Assembly: GCF_003259225.1 (NCBI RefSeq)
Contig: NZ_QHJF01000009.1
Coordinates: forward strand, 1-64,000
Source of the DNA: Marinomonas arctica
GTDB taxonomy: Bacteria; Pseudomonadota; Gammaproteobacteria; Pseudomonadales; Marinomonadaceae
DNA length: 64,000 bases
Direction of reading: 5' to 3'
How positions within the stretch are numbered: position 1 is the stretch's first letter; each line of letters starts with the position of its first letter. Shown here in pieces: positions 24,410-34,049 of the stretch. The translations under genes and the position numbers were made by a program. The notes below the pieces were generated by a model that saw only the letters and a list, made by a program, of their open reading frames with translations, made no database searches and had not been told where the DNA came from.

Positions 24410-25978
24410 ATGAGTAAGGTTATTTCCCTAGCGCAAGCCGCCAATTTAATCCCTGATGGTGCCAATGTAGCTTGGTCTACAGTGGGTATGTCGTATTTTG
24501 CCGAAGGTGTTGCTAAGGCCGTTGAGCAACGCTTCATCGAGACAGGTCACCCACAACAGTTAACGTTAATTCATGACTGTGGTTGTGGTAATGGTAAAGA
24601 GGCTGGCATGTCACACATGGCGCATCCGAATTTGGTGAAGCGTTTGATCTCTGGTCATACCGGTCAAGCGCCCAAAATGGCGCAGATGATCACAGACAAT
24701 GCGATTGAAGCGTATCTGCTGCCGCAAGGTGTATTGACGACCATGTGGCGTCAAATTGCGGGTAACAAGCCTGGAGTCATCACCAAAATTGGTATGGGGA
24801 CTTATGTCGATCCTCTGGTCAGTGGCGGTAAAGTCACGTCTTTAACCACAGAAGATCTGGTTAAACGCATCAATATTGAAGACGAAGAGTGGCTACTTTA
24901 TAAAAAATTCCCATTAGATGTGGTGGTCATTCGCGCCACAACCGCGGACGAAAATGGCAACCTATCAGTGGAAGAAGAAGCCATGTTGGCGGAAATCTTA
25001 CCGATGGCGCAGGCGGCTAAAAACAGCGGTGGCATTGTGATTGCGCAGGTGAAATACATTGCTGAGCGCCATTCTATTCACCCTAAAGAAGTCAAAGTTC
25101 CCGGTGTATTGGTAGATTACATTACCGTCGCACCAGCCGAAGATCATAAACAAACCATCACGACGACTTACAATCCAGGCTTAGCCGGTAACTCTCGTGT
25201 ACCGTTAAATGCCTTACCGCCTATGCCATTTAGTGATCGCAAAGTGATTGCCCGTCGTGCTGCGATGGAACTGAAAGCCAATGTCATGGTGAACCTAGGG
25301 ATAGGTATGCCGGATGGTGTTGCGGCGATTGCTGCGGAAGAAAAAGTTTCTCACTTATTCACCTTAACCACAGAACTTGGCACATACGGTGGCATTCCCG
25401 CGTCAGGCGGTGACTTTGGCGCGGCATGGAATGCGGACGCCATTATTGAGCACGAAGCGCAGTTCGATTTTTATGACGGCGGCGGTTTGGATATTGCCTT
25501 CTTGGGACTGGCGCAAGCCGACAAAGACGGCAATTTAAACGTCAGTAAGTTTGGTCCAAAAGTCGTCGGGCCAGGTGGTTTTATCAATATTTCTCAGAGC
25601 GCGAAGAAAGTGGTGTTCTGCGGCACCTTGGTGAATGGCGCCAAGCTTGGTTTCGAAAACGGCAAGATGAAAGTGCTAGAAGAGGGTAAGGTGCAGAAGT
25701 TTGTTGACGCCGTGGATCACATTACCTTTAGTGGTGCGGTCGCGCGCGCCAATCATCAGCCCGTGGTGTTTGTCACTGAGCGTTGTGTGTTGGAACTTCG
25801 CCCAGAAGGCATGGTGCTGACCGAAATTGCCCCCGGATTGGATTTAGAAACCGACGTTTTGAGCATGATGGCGTTTCGTCCCATCATCGCCGATGACCTG
25901 AAAACCATGCCAGCCGCTATTTTTGCTGAGCAATGGGGTGGCTTGGCCAGCATCATGGCATCCGATGTTCAGTCATAA
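24410..25978 (+). CDS. Fused-subunit acyl CoA-transferase (YdiF type)
   Basis: 522 aa from ATG 24410, 5-6 nt after GAGGG. It contains both CoA-transferase I halves in one chain, with GNGKEAGMSHMAHPN early, VNLGIGMPDGVAA at about residue 300, and the catalytic Glu in LTTELGTYGGIPASGGD around 325-340. YdiF/acetate or propionate CoA-transferases have this build and length. As first gene of the operon it could activate the imported acid by CoA transfer, or recycle CoA between product and substrate. Distinct from the two-subunit enzyme at 8226-9648. Confidence 0.88.
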   Translation: MSKVISLAQAANLIPDGANVAWSTVGMSYFAEGVAKAVEQRFIETGHPQQLTLIHDCGCGNGKEAGMSHMAHPNLVKRLISGHTGQAPKMAQMITDNAIEAYLLPQGVLTTMWRQIAGNKPGVITKIGMGTYVDPLVSGGKVTSLTTEDLVKRINIEDEEWLLYKKFPLDVVVIRATTADENGNLSVEEEAMLAEILPMAQAAKNSGGIVIAQVKYIAERHSIHPKEVKVPGVLVDYITVAPAEDHKQTITTTYNPGLAGNSRVPLNALPPMPFSDRKVIARRAAMELKANVMVNLGIGMPDGVAAIAAEEKVSHLFTLTTELGTYGGIPASGGDFGAAWNADAIIEHEAQFDFYDGGGLDIAFLGLAQADKDGNLNVSKFGPKVVGPGGFINISQSAKKVVFCGTLVNGAKLGFENGKMKVLEEGKVQKFVDAVDHITFSGAVARANHQPVVFVTERCVLELRPEGMVLTEIAPGLDLETDVLSMMAFRPIIADDLKTMPAAIFAEQWGGLASIMASDVQS

Positions 25979-26010
25979 AAACAACAATAATCGATAAGCG
26001 AGAAAATCTT

Positions 26011-27219
26011 ATGTCTATCAAGAATGTCGAAATTCCTTACGGCGCTTATTGGAGTACGCCGTTCACTAAGTGGCAAGGCTCATTACAGCATTTGCATTCA
26101 ATGAAGTTTGCCGCCCATGTGGCGAAAGCCGAGTTAGCCAAACGTCATATCGATCCGTTGATTTTTGACTCAGGCGTATTGGGCATGACAGTGAACCAGT
26201 ACCAATCTTTCAACGGTGCGCCTTGGCCTTTGTATGACATTGGTGCGGTAAACACCGCAGGCCACGCAGTGAATCAAGTGTGTGCGACCAGTGCGCGTGG
26301 TTTGTTTGCTGCGGCGTCAGAAATTGTCTGTGGTATGGCAAAGGTGTCTTTGTTGATCACGGCAGATCGTTGCTCAAATGGCCCACATATTTATTATCCG
26401 AATGCCAAAGGCCCAGCTGGCGCGTCAGAAGATCAAGTGACTTACAACATGATGAACGATTGTGTTGGCGGCCATTCGATGATGCAAACCGGCGAAAACG
26501 TGGCTAAGCGCTTTGATATTACCCGTGAAGAATTGGATCTGGTTACTTTCCGTCGTTATGAGCAGTATCAAGATGCGTTAAAAGACGATCAAGCTTTTCA
26601 AAAGCGTTATATGACGCTGCCGTTGTCTGTGCCAACCGCTAACTTCAAAAAAGAAGAAACGGTTATTACGGGTGATGAAGGGGTGTTCCCAACGACGCTA
26701 GAAGGCTTGCAGAAGCTGAAGCCCATTCAAGAAGGCGGAGTCATTACCTACGGTAACCAAACGCATCCCGCTGATGGTAATGCGTCGGCGATTCTTTGTC
26801 GCTCAGAAGACGTGGCATCCCTTACGGCTCGTCCTGAAATCAGAATTGAAGTGCTAGGTTTTGGGCAAGCACGCGATGATTTGGCTTATATGCCAGCCGC
26901 GCCCATTGAGGCGGCGAAACGCGCCCTAGCGGTAGCGGGTATTGATATCAAACAAGTCTCCGCTATTAAAACGCACAACCCATTTGCGGTGAATGATGTG
27001 GCTTTGGCGAAAGCCATGGGCATCGATGTGATGACGATGAATAACTATGGTTGTTCGTTGATTTGGGGTCACCCTCAAGGGCCAACCGGTATGCGCGCCA
27101 TTATTGAGCTGATTGAAGAGTTGGTCATAAAAGGCGGCGGTTATGGTTTGTTTACAGGCTGCGCGGCAGGTGATACCGGTATGGCGGTGGTTATCAAGGT
27201 TTCAGATCGCTCATTATAA
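26011..27219 (+). CDS. Thiolase-family acetyl-CoA acyltransferase (SCP-x-like branch)
   Basis: 402 aa from ATG 26011. The nucleophile Cys lies in NQVCATSARGLFAA near residue 91; KTHNPFAVND and WGHPQGPTGMR provide the two His positions, and TGCAAGDTGMA replaces the usual CxGxG loop. This branch of thiolases is often found in aromatic or steroid side-chain degradation. In this operon it would release acetyl-CoA from a 3-ketoacyl-CoA, leaving an aroyl-CoA. Confidence 0.85.
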   Translation: MSIKNVEIPYGAYWSTPFTKWQGSLQHLHSMKFAAHVAKAELAKRHIDPLIFDSGVLGMTVNQYQSFNGAPWPLYDIGAVNTAGHAVNQVCATSARGLFAAASEIVCGMAKVSLLITADRCSNGPHIYYPNAKGPAGASEDQVTYNMMNDCVGGHSMMQTGENVAKRFDITREELDLVTFRRYEQYQDALKDDQAFQKRYMTLPLSVPTANFKKEETVITGDEGVFPTTLEGLQKLKPIQEGGVITYGNQTHPADGNASAILCRSEDVASLTARPEIRIEVLGFGQARDDLAYMPAAPIEAAKRALAVAGIDIKQVSAIKTHNPFAVNDVALAKAMGIDVMTMNNYGCSLIWGHPQGPTGMRAIIELIEELVIKGGGYGLFTGCAAGDTGMAVVIKVSDRSL

Positions 27220-27239
27220 AATTTTAAAGGTAATCCAAG

Positions 27240-27998
27240 ATGACATATCAATTTATTAATTACAGCGTAGAAAACGGCATCGCGCATTTGCAGCTGAATC
27301 GTCCAGAGAAAAAAAATGCCATTAATGATCGCTTGTGTCTTGAAATCGAACAGGTGTTTTTGAATTTAACCGATGATGTCAATGTCATTGTGTTTTCTGG
27401 AAATGGCCCTGAATTTTGCTCTGGTCTGGATTTACAAGAGCATAAAGCCCGTGAGCCGTTTGAAGTGGTGAAGCATTCCAACATGTGGCATCGGGTGTTT
27501 GGTCATATTAGTGATTCTGGTATTCCAGTGGTCGCCGCTATGCATGGTGCTGTGATTGGTGGTGGTTTGGAGCTGGCGATTTGTGCCCATGTGCGAGTCA
27601 GTGAAGAAAATACTTTCTATCGTTTACCTGAAGGCAAGCATGGCATTTTTGTTGGTGGTGGTGCGTCTGTCAACGTGGCGAATGTGATTGGTGCGAGTCG
27701 GATGACAGAGATGATGTTAACGGGCCGAGATGTAAGAGCGGACGAAGGGTTGCGCATAGGTTTGGCACATTATGTGGTTGGTAACGGTGAAGCCTTGGCG
27801 AAAGCCTTTGAGATAGCAGAAGGCATTGGCAAAAACTCGAAATATTCCAATTGGGCAATGACGACTGGGCTTAGTCGTATTAGCAATATGTCGGCACAAG
27901 AGGGTTTGTATACCGAGTCACTACTTTGCGGTATCACGCAAACCAGCGACGAAGTAAAAGCGCGTATTGAGGCGTTTTTGAACCGCAAGAAAAGTTAA
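27240..27998 (+). CDS. Enoyl-CoA hydratase/isomerase (crotonase) family protein
   Basis: 252 aa. GNGPEFCSGLDLQEHK is the first oxyanion-hole block, AMHGAVIGGGLELAIC the second, and LPEGKHGIFVGGGASV carries the Glu used in hydratases (near residue 135). It starts 20 bp after the thiolase and should hydrate the cinnamoyl-type 2,3-enoyl-CoA. A lyase of the feruloyl-CoA hydratase/aldolase type is less likely because the following genes supply a dehydrogenase and thiolase. Confidence 0.87.
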   Translation: MTYQFINYSVENGIAHLQLNRPEKKNAINDRLCLEIEQVFLNLTDDVNVIVFSGNGPEFCSGLDLQEHKAREPFEVVKHSNMWHRVFGHISDSGIPVVAAMHGAVIGGGLELAICAHVRVSEENTFYRLPEGKHGIFVGGGASVNVANVIGASRMTEMMLTGRDVRADEGLRIGLAHYVVGNGEALAKAFEIAEGIGKNSKYSNWAMTTGLSRISNMSAQEGLYTESLLCGITQTSDEVKARIEAFLNRKKS

Positions 27999-28029
27999 GA
28001 GGTTTTGCTTGTGGCAATGCATAGCATGA

Positions 28030-28235
28030 GCCTTGGTATTCAATTCACTTGCGCCTGTTTCGCAAGCTCAACGCGTCAGCGTGAATCAAATACTAAGGCT
28101 CTTTTTATCAAGGAACGAGGGGAGTCTTGGTATTCAGTTCTTAAAATAAAAAGCACTTGCGCCTGTTTCGCAAGCTCAACGCGTCAGCGTGAATCAAATG
28201 CCAAGATTCTTTTTATCAAAGAACAAGGAAAAGAC
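28030..28235. repeat. Tandem copies of a nested-hairpin repeat between crotonase and SDR genes
   Basis: An identical 46-bp core occurs at 28047-28092 and 28154-28199. Each core contains TTGCG/CGCAA and ACGC/GCGT hairpins. In copy 1 the flanks, GCCTTGGTATT before and AATACTAAGGC after, pair to form an outer stem; in copy 2 the left flank is interrupted by about 13 A-rich bases. The 290 bp between the two genes hold no credible coding sequence. The unit looks like a REP/BIME-style intergenic element. Confidence 0.8.
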
Positions 28236-28288
28236 TGAATAAATCTGCCCTTTGTCATAAAAATAACAGCAAGATCAGGAGTATTTAG

Positions 28289-29056
28289 ATGCAAATTCAA
28301 GACAAACATTTTGTGGTGACCGGTTCGGCTTCGGGTATTGGTGAAGCGGTTGCGCGTCGTTTACATGGTTTGGGGGCGAAAGTCACTTTAGCCGATGTGA
28401 ATGAAGCGGGCTTGGCCCGTGTGAAGGCGGACCTTGGGGAACGAGTACAAGGTTGTGTGACAGACATCGTTGATGAAAATTCGGTACAAAGTGCGATTGA
28501 CAAGGCCGTTGAAGCGTTTGGCCCAATCAGTGGTTTGATCAACTGTGCGGGGATTCCGGGCGCAGAACGTATCGTTGGTCGTGAGGGTCCACATCGTTTG
28601 GCATCGTTTCAGCGTGCGGTGTCAGTAAACTTAATCGGTACCTTTAACATGATTCGCTTGGTGGCTGACAAGATGCAGCACAACGAACAAGAAGCGAATT
28701 TAGAGCGTGGTGTGATTATTAATACGGCGTCTGTGGCGGCGTTTGATGGTCAGATTGGTCAAGCAGGCTATGCGGCTTCTAAAGGTGGGGTTTGTGCTAT
28801 GACGCTACCGATTGCCCGTGAGTTAGCACGCTTTGGTATTCGTGTGATGACCATAGCGCCAGGCTTGTTCAAAACCCCCATGATGGATGTATTGCCAGAA
28901 GAGGTGCAAAAGTCTTTGGGCGAATCTGTGCCATTCCCACCGCGTCTTGGCGAGCCAGATGAATACGCTGCGTTAGCGCAACATATCATTGAAAATGGCA
29001 TGCTCAATGGCGAAGTGATTCGTCTTGATGGTGCGATTCGTATGGCTGCGAAGTAG
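28289..29056 (+). CDS. Short-chain dehydrogenase, 3-hydroxyacyl-CoA dehydrogenase type
   Basis: 255 aa. The cofactor loop [15 protein letters not shown] (residues 10-24), LADVNEAG (Asp selecting NAD+), NCAGIPGAE, and catalytic Ser-Tyr-Lys in [24 protein letters not shown] identify a classical SDR. The sequence, particularly the inserted IVGREGPH segment and the [13 protein letters not shown] end, matches HSD10-like 3-hydroxyacyl-CoA dehydrogenases. It would oxidise the 3-hydroxyacyl-CoA made by the crotonase before thiolysis. Confidence 0.87.
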   Translation: MQIQDKHFVVTGSASGIGEAVARRLHGLGAKVTLADVNEAGLARVKADLGERVQGCVTDIVDENSVQSAIDKAVEAFGPISGLINCAGIPGAERIVGREGPHRLASFQRAVSVNLIGTFNMIRLVADKMQHNEQEANLERGVIINTASVAAFDGQIGQAGYAASKGGVCAMTLPIARELARFGIRVMTIAPGLFKTPMMDVLPEEVQKSLGESVPFPPRLGEPDEYAALAQHIIENGMLNGEVIRLDGAIRMAAK

Positions 29057-29083
29057 TTTGATGATTGTATTCTGGAGTCGATG

Positions 29084-30862
29084 ATGACCTATCTAGCGCC
29101 TTATAAAGATATGCAACGGCTGGTGGCACAAGCCTATCATCAACAAGATTTAGCGGCGCTGGAGTCGCTAGACGGTTTTGATCCTGAGTTGGCCAATGCG
29201 GTGATGGAAGAAGCGGCGAAATTCGCCGCTGGCGTGCTTGCGCCATTGAATTCCGTTGGCGATGTGCAAGGCTGTCGCTTTCAAGACGGCCATGGGCAAC
29301 AGGGAAAAGTCATCACACCAGATGGCTGGCAAGAGGCGTATCAGCAATTTGCTGCATCAGGTTGGATTGGTCTGGCGTTGCCAGAAAAATTTGGTGGACA
29401 AGGCCTTCCTAAGTACATCGCTCAGCCGGTTAATGAAATGTGGTTGTCGGCCAATTTGGCCTTTGTGATGTTTCAAGCCTTGGCTCAGGGCGGTTCAGAG
29501 ATTCTATTGAACTTTGCCAGCGACGCCATTCAAAACCGCTATTTGCCCAACATTGTGAGTGGTGGATGGACCGTGGCAATGGCGTTGACCGAGCCGAATG
29601 CCGGATCGGATTTAGGGGCGTTGAATACTAAGGCCATTCTCCAGTCTGACGGTACGTATAAAATCAAAGGGCAGAAGATCTACATTACCTATGGTGAGCA
29701 CGATCTGACGGACAATATTGTTCACTTGGTGTTGGCGAGAACCCCCGATGCGCCAGCAGGGAGTCGCGGCATTTCGTTATTTATCGTGCCCAAGTATCGG
29801 GTGACGGACAACGGGGCGTTAGGGGAGTACAACGATATTCGTTGTACGGGCATTGAGCACAAAATGGGACTTCATGGCAGCCCAACCTGCTCCATTAGTT
29901 ATGGCGATCAAGACAATTGTATTGGCGAATTAGTGGGGGAGCTGAATCAAGGCTTAATGGCGATGTTTGTGTTGATGAACGAAGCCCGTTTAAGTTGTGG
30001 TTTGCAAGGTGTGGCCTTAGGTGAATTAGGTTATCAACGTGCTTTAGCCTACGCCCATGAGCGCACCCAAGGCACTAACAAGCAAGGCGAAAAAGTCGCT
30101 ATTGTCGAACACGCTGATGTGAAGCGCATGTTGTTAGACATGCGTTCGGAAACCTTTGCCTTACGTGCTTTGGGTTATCAGATTGCGGCGCAAATTGATG
30201 CGACCGAGGCGGCTGATCATTCCTCGAAAAACAGTCAATCGAAAAAAGACCGAGTCGCTTTGTTGACGCCGATCTTTAAAGCCTTTGCCACTGAGCGCGC
30301 CAATGTGATGGCGGGGCAAGTGGTTCAGGTGTTTGGTGGTATGGGCTTTGTGGAGGAAACCGGTGTGGCGCAAATCATGCGTGATGCACGGGTTACGACG
30401 ATTTATGAAGGCACAACGGGGATTCAAGCCCGAGACTTGATGTTTAGAAAAGTGCGTGGTGATCAGGGTAAGGCGATAACTGAGTTGTTGGCAGAAATGG
30501 CTCAACATATTCGCCCTTTTGAGTCAGACGCGATGTTGGCGCCTATGGCGAAAGAAGCCTTGCAAGTGCTTGCTGCGGTGGAAGCTGTATTGAGTTCACG
30601 CTTGTTAAGTGATGACTCTGATATTGAGTCTCTGCATGCCGTATCTGTGCCATTTTTAGAGGCGATGGGTGTGTTGTGTTGTATGTGGCAGCTTTGTAGC
30701 ACCTTATCCTATCAGCAAGCACAGGACAGTCATGACGTCTCTTACGAGCAAAATATTAAGGCCATGGTGGCTTTTTATGGTGCTTACCGTTTGCCGTCAG
30801 CCATGGCGGCGTTGAAGGTCGTTGAAAACGCTGGCTTAGGCCTTAGCGAATATGAATTTTAA
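29084..30862 (+). CDS. Acyl-CoA dehydrogenase (DmdC/FadE-like, long form)
   Basis: 592 aa from ATG 29084, 6 nt after GGAG. AMALTEPNAGSDLGALNTKA is the FAD/substrate motif, KMGLHGSPTCSISYGD follows, and GGMGFVEETGVAQIMRDARV with TIYEGTTGIQARDL is the C-terminal signature containing the catalytic base region. An extra C-terminal domain makes it longer than the 380-aa type and places it with DmdC-like dehydrogenases. Electrons would pass to the ETF encoded at the end of this operon. Substrate probably a dihydrocinnamoyl- or other 3-aryl/alkyl-propionyl-CoA. Confidence 0.88.
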   Translation: MTYLAPYKDMQRLVAQAYHQQDLAALESLDGFDPELANAVMEEAAKFAAGVLAPLNSVGDVQGCRFQDGHGQQGKVITPDGWQEAYQQFAASGWIGLALPEKFGGQGLPKYIAQPVNEMWLSANLAFVMFQALAQGGSEILLNFASDAIQNRYLPNIVSGGWTVAMALTEPNAGSDLGALNTKAILQSDGTYKIKGQKIYITYGEHDLTDNIVHLVLARTPDAPAGSRGISLFIVPKYRVTDNGALGEYNDIRCTGIEHKMGLHGSPTCSISYGDQDNCIGELVGELNQGLMAMFVLMNEARLSCGLQGVALGELGYQRALAYAHERTQGTNKQGEKVAIVEHADVKRMLLDMRSETFALRALGYQIAAQIDATEAADHSSKNSQSKKDRVALLTPIFKAFATERANVMAGQVVQVFGGMGFVEETGVAQIMRDARVTTIYEGTTGIQARDLMFRKVRGDQGKAITELLAEMAQHIRPFESDAMLAPMAKEALQVLAAVEAVLSSRLLSDDSDIESLHAVSVPFLEAMGVLCCMWQLCSTLSYQQAQDSHDVSYEQNIKAMVAFYGAYRLPSAMAALKVVENAGLGLSEYEF

Positions 30863-30977
30863 AATAGGCCGTAAGGTCTGAAGTCGAGAAAACAATAATA
30901 ATTCGGCCGTGGTTTATAAATCACGCCCTAACACTCTAGCCGCATAAAAATAACCAAAGTGGTTGTGGGAGCAAAAA

Positions 30978-32843
30978 ATGAACGGTGAATTTCATCCTAT
31001 TAAAGTCGTTGCCCATCCTATTGATATTGAGAAACGAGAGGATGGTGTGCAAATCATTAATAGTCAAAAGGCGTTAGATGACTATGCCCGCTGCTGGACG
31101 GATCAGCTTGAATATTGGGCGGAAAAAACACCAGACCAGCTGTTTGTTGCAGAACGTGATGAACAAGGTGAATGGCAGAAGGTGACCTATGCACAGGCGG
31201 TTACCCGAGTGCGCAAGATCGCCTCTTGGCTATTGACCCAGCCTGTTTCGGTTGAGCGCCCAATCGTCTTTCTGTGTGGCAACAGTTTGGAACATTTAAT
31301 GTTGGCGTTAGCGGGCATGTATGTGGGTATTGCCCATTCGCCGCTGTCTCCTGCGTATTCTCTTATTGCGACGGACTATACAAAACTGCAGGGGATTTTT
31401 GATATTTTGACCCCCGGTATGATAGTGGTTGATCAATTAGCGCCTTATGAATCTGCCATTCAAGCCGTGTGTCATGATGATCAAATCCCCGTGATGGTGT
31501 TGAATGGCAATAGCCTTGAGAACGCCGTGGCGGCAAAGATTGCTAATCCCGTTATCTCCTTTCAGTCTGCTTGGGATTACCCAGAATCGGCGGCGGTTGA
31601 TGCTCAGAACGCTCAGGTTACTGGTGATACCATTGCGAAAATTTTGTTTACATCGGGTACCACAGGCATGCCAAAAGGCGTGATTAATACCCAGCGTATG
31701 ATTTGTGCTAATCAGGTGATGATTCATCAGGTTATGCAATTTTTGAAAGATCAGCCGCCGATTATGGTGGACTGGTTGCCTTGGAATCATACGTTTGGTG
31801 GCAACCATAACATCGGGATTGCCTTGTATAACGGCGGCAGTCTGTATCTTGATGATGGTAAACCAACCGAAAAACTGTTTGCCAAGACCTTACGCAATTT
31901 GGCCGAAGTGTCGCCAACTGTGTATTTTAACGTGCCAAAAGGTTTTGAGTTGTTGGTGAAGCATCTAAAAGCCGACAGTGAACTTGCGGAGAAGTTTTTT
32001 GCCCGTTTGCAGTTTACTTTCTTTGCTGCTGCAGGTTTGGCTCAGCATATTTGGGATGATTTGGATGCTTTAGCGATTCAATATACTGGCAAGAAAATCC
32101 CCATGGTGACTGGGTTGGGTTGTACAGAAACCGCGCCTTCTGCGACTTTTGCTTCAGTTGAAGAATCCACATCCGGTGTGATTGGCGTGCCAGCGCCAGG
32201 GGTTTCCATTAAGTTGGTGCCAAATGAGGGCAAGTTAGAAGCGCGTGTCAAAGCGGAAACGGTGATGCCGGGTTATTGGCGTCAACCAGAATTGACAGCG
32301 AAAGCGTTTGATGAAGAAGGCTATTATTGTTTAGGTGACGCCATCGCTTATCTTGATGAAAACGCACCGCAGCGTGGTTTTCGCTTCGATGGCCGAGTAT
32401 CCGAAGATTTTAAATTGGACAGCGGTACTTGGGTCAGTGCTGGCACTTTACGGGCAAAATTCATCAGTGCCTTCGCGCCCTTTGTGCAAGATGTGGTGTT
32501 ATGCGGTACCAACCGTGGTTATATCACCGCGTTAATTTTTCCTGATTGGGCCCATTGTCAGGCCATCCTGCCACATGATTTGCAGGAAACGAACGAAGAC
32601 ATTATTGCTCATAGCGCGGTGCGTGATGCTTTTAAACAGAAGCTGGTGGCGTTTGCGAAACAGAGCACGGGAAGCTCTACTGTTGTCGAACGCATTCTCT
32701 TGCAGGCTGTGCCACCGAGTATTGATGCCCATGAAATTACGGATAAAGGCTCGTTGAATCAACGCGCGGTGCAAGCGCATCGTGAAGATCAAATTGCATT
32801 GCTGTATCAAGAGCCGCTATCGGATTTGGTGATCAGTCTGTAA
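30978..32843 (+). CDS. Feruloyl-CoA-synthase-like acyl/aryl-CoA ligase
   Basis: 621 aa from ATG 30978 behind GGGAG. The AMP-binding P-loop is ILFTSGTTGMPKGV (residues ~225-238); VDWLPWNHTFGGNHNIG, FFAAAGLAQHIWDDL and GLGCTETAPSATFAS are blocks shared with bacterial feruloyl-CoA synthases rather than with general fatty acyl-CoA ligases. FRFDGRVSEDFKLDSGTWVS is the hinge. It would form the CoA thioester of a hydroxycinnamate-like acid using ATP. Confidence 0.85.
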   Translation: MNGEFHPIKVVAHPIDIEKREDGVQIINSQKALDDYARCWTDQLEYWAEKTPDQLFVAERDEQGEWQKVTYAQAVTRVRKIASWLLTQPVSVERPIVFLCGNSLEHLMLALAGMYVGIAHSPLSPAYSLIATDYTKLQGIFDILTPGMIVVDQLAPYESAIQAVCHDDQIPVMVLNGNSLENAVAAKIANPVISFQSAWDYPESAAVDAQNAQVTGDTIAKILFTSGTTGMPKGVINTQRMICANQVMIHQVMQFLKDQPPIMVDWLPWNHTFGGNHNIGIALYNGGSLYLDDGKPTEKLFAKTLRNLAEVSPTVYFNVPKGFELLVKHLKADSELAEKFFARLQFTFFAAAGLAQHIWDDLDALAIQYTGKKIPMVTGLGCTETAPSATFASVEESTSGVIGVPAPGVSIKLVPNEGKLEARVKAETVMPGYWRQPELTAKAFDEEGYYCLGDAIAYLDENAPQRGFRFDGRVSEDFKLDSGTWVSAGTLRAKFISAFAPFVQDVVLCGTNRGYITALIFPDWAHCQAILPHDLQETNEDIIAHSAVRDAFKQKLVAFAKQSTGSSTVVERILLQAVPPSIDAHEITDKGSLNQRAVQAHREDQIALLYQEPLSDLVISL

Positions 32844-32854
32844 GGGGGCGCGTC

Positions 32855-33265
32855 ATGTTTAAAAATGAGCGTCAATTACACATCGAGTGGGGCGATTGCG
32901 ACCCCGCCGATATCGTGTTTTACCCGCGATATTTTGCCTTTTTTGATGCCTCAACAGGGGCGTTATTTGAGGCCATGGGTTATCCACTGCGTTATATTCG
33001 AGATGAATTAAAAGACGTGGGGTTTCCCATGGTGGATACTCGATCACAATTTTTTAAACCGTCTAAATACGGTGATCAGGTCACCATTAAGAGTGAGTTC
33101 ACTCAGGTAGGCCGCGCCAGTTTTGGGATTCGTCATCAGCTATTCAATGGTGATGATCTGGCGGTGGAGTGCTTAGAAAAGCGTGTTTGGGCCTGTCATG
33201 ATGACTCAGGAGCGATGAAAGCCAAAGCCATTCCTGAAGCAGTTAAAGCGCGTATGTTGAGTTAG
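32855..33265 (+). CDS. 4-hydroxybenzoyl-CoA-thioesterase-like hotdog protein
   Basis: 136 aa single hotdog domain. [22 protein letters not shown] contains the catalytic Asp of the Pseudomonas 4-hydroxybenzoyl-CoA thioesterase type (DPA.IV..., near residue 17). It begins 11 bp after the ligase. Hydrolysis of the aroyl-CoA left by thiolysis would yield free benzoate-type acid, which fits the beta-oxidative route inferred for the cluster. Confidence 0.87.
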   Translation: MFKNERQLHIEWGDCDPADIVFYPRYFAFFDASTGALFEAMGYPLRYIRDELKDVGFPMVDTRSQFFKPSKYGDQVTIKSEFTQVGRASFGIRHQLFNGDDLAVECLEKRVWACHDDSGAMKAKAIPEAVKARMLS

Positions 33266-33296
33266 GGCTGAAAAGACTGGTGCTAAAGAGGACAGT

Positions 33297-34049
33297 ATGA
33301 AGATAGTTGTGGGTGTTAAGCGTGTGATTGATTATAACGTCAAGGTGCGCGTTAAAGCGGATCAGAGCAATGTGGATTTAACCAACGTTAAGATGGCGAT
33401 GAATCCCTTTTGTGAGATCGCGGTCGAAGAGGCCGTGCGTTTAAAAGAAGCGAGTGTGGCGTCGGAAGTCATTGTTGTCAGCGTGGGCACCGCTCAAAGC
33501 CAAGAGCAGTTGCGTAATGCCATGGCGTTGGGGGCTGATCGCGGCATTCTGGTTGAGGCCGACGGCGAAATAGAGCCGTTAAATGTCGCCAAAGCCTTTG
33601 CTGCAGTGATCGAAAAAGAGCAGCCTGGACTGGTGATACTGGGTAAGCAGTCGATTGATTCAGATAATAATCAAATGGGGCAAATGTTGGCGGCATTGAT
33701 CAAGCGCCCACAAGGAACTTTTGCCTCCAAGCTGGTTATTGACGGCGACCAAGCGTTAGTGACGCGTGAAATTGATGGTGGTTTACGCACGATTGCTTTG
33801 ACACTGCCGGCGATTGTAACGACGGATTTGCGCCTTAATGAACCCCGTTATGCCAAATTACCAGACATCATGAAAGCCAAACGTAAGCCCTTAGAAACCT
33901 TGTCGTTAGCAGACTTAGGCGTGACAGCAAAAGCCCATTGTCGATTAGATAAAGTCGAAGCGCCAGCCATGCGAAGTGCGGGTGTGAAAGTGGCGTCGGT
34001 GGATGAATTGATCCGTAAACTAAAAGACGAAGCAAAGGTGATTTCATGA
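33297..34049 (+). CDS. etfB: Electron transfer flavoprotein beta subunit
   Basis: 250 aa: [20 protein letters not shown] at the N-terminus, [16 protein letters not shown], and the ETF beta signature [32 protein letters not shown] (positions ~160-191, given in parts) are clear. It accepts electrons from the acyl-CoA dehydrogenase upstream. The stop overlaps the etfA start as ATGA. Confidence 0.94.
   Translation: MKIVVGVKRVIDYNVKVRVKADQSNVDLTNVKMAMNPFCEIAVEEAVRLKEASVASEVIVVSVGTAQSQEQLRNAMALGADRGILVEADGEIEPLNVAKAFAAVIEKEQPGLVILGKQSIDSDNNQMGQMLAALIKRPQGTFASKLVIDGDQALVTREIDGGLRTIALTLPAIVTTDLRLNEPRYAKLPDIMKAKRKPLETLSLADLGVTAKAHCRLDKVEAPAMRSAGVKVASVDELIRKLKDEAKVIS

Noticed and set aside
29084-30862. 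DMSP demethylation pathway (DmdC)
   Set aside because: The dehydrogenase resembles DmdC, but no dmdA-like gene is present and the ligase is feruloyl-CoA-synthase-like rather than DmdB-like.
27240-32843. Retro-aldol ferulate pathway (fcs-ech-vdh)
   Set aside because: No vanillin dehydrogenase is present, while SDR, thiolase, thioesterase and ETF genes indicate a beta-oxidative route.
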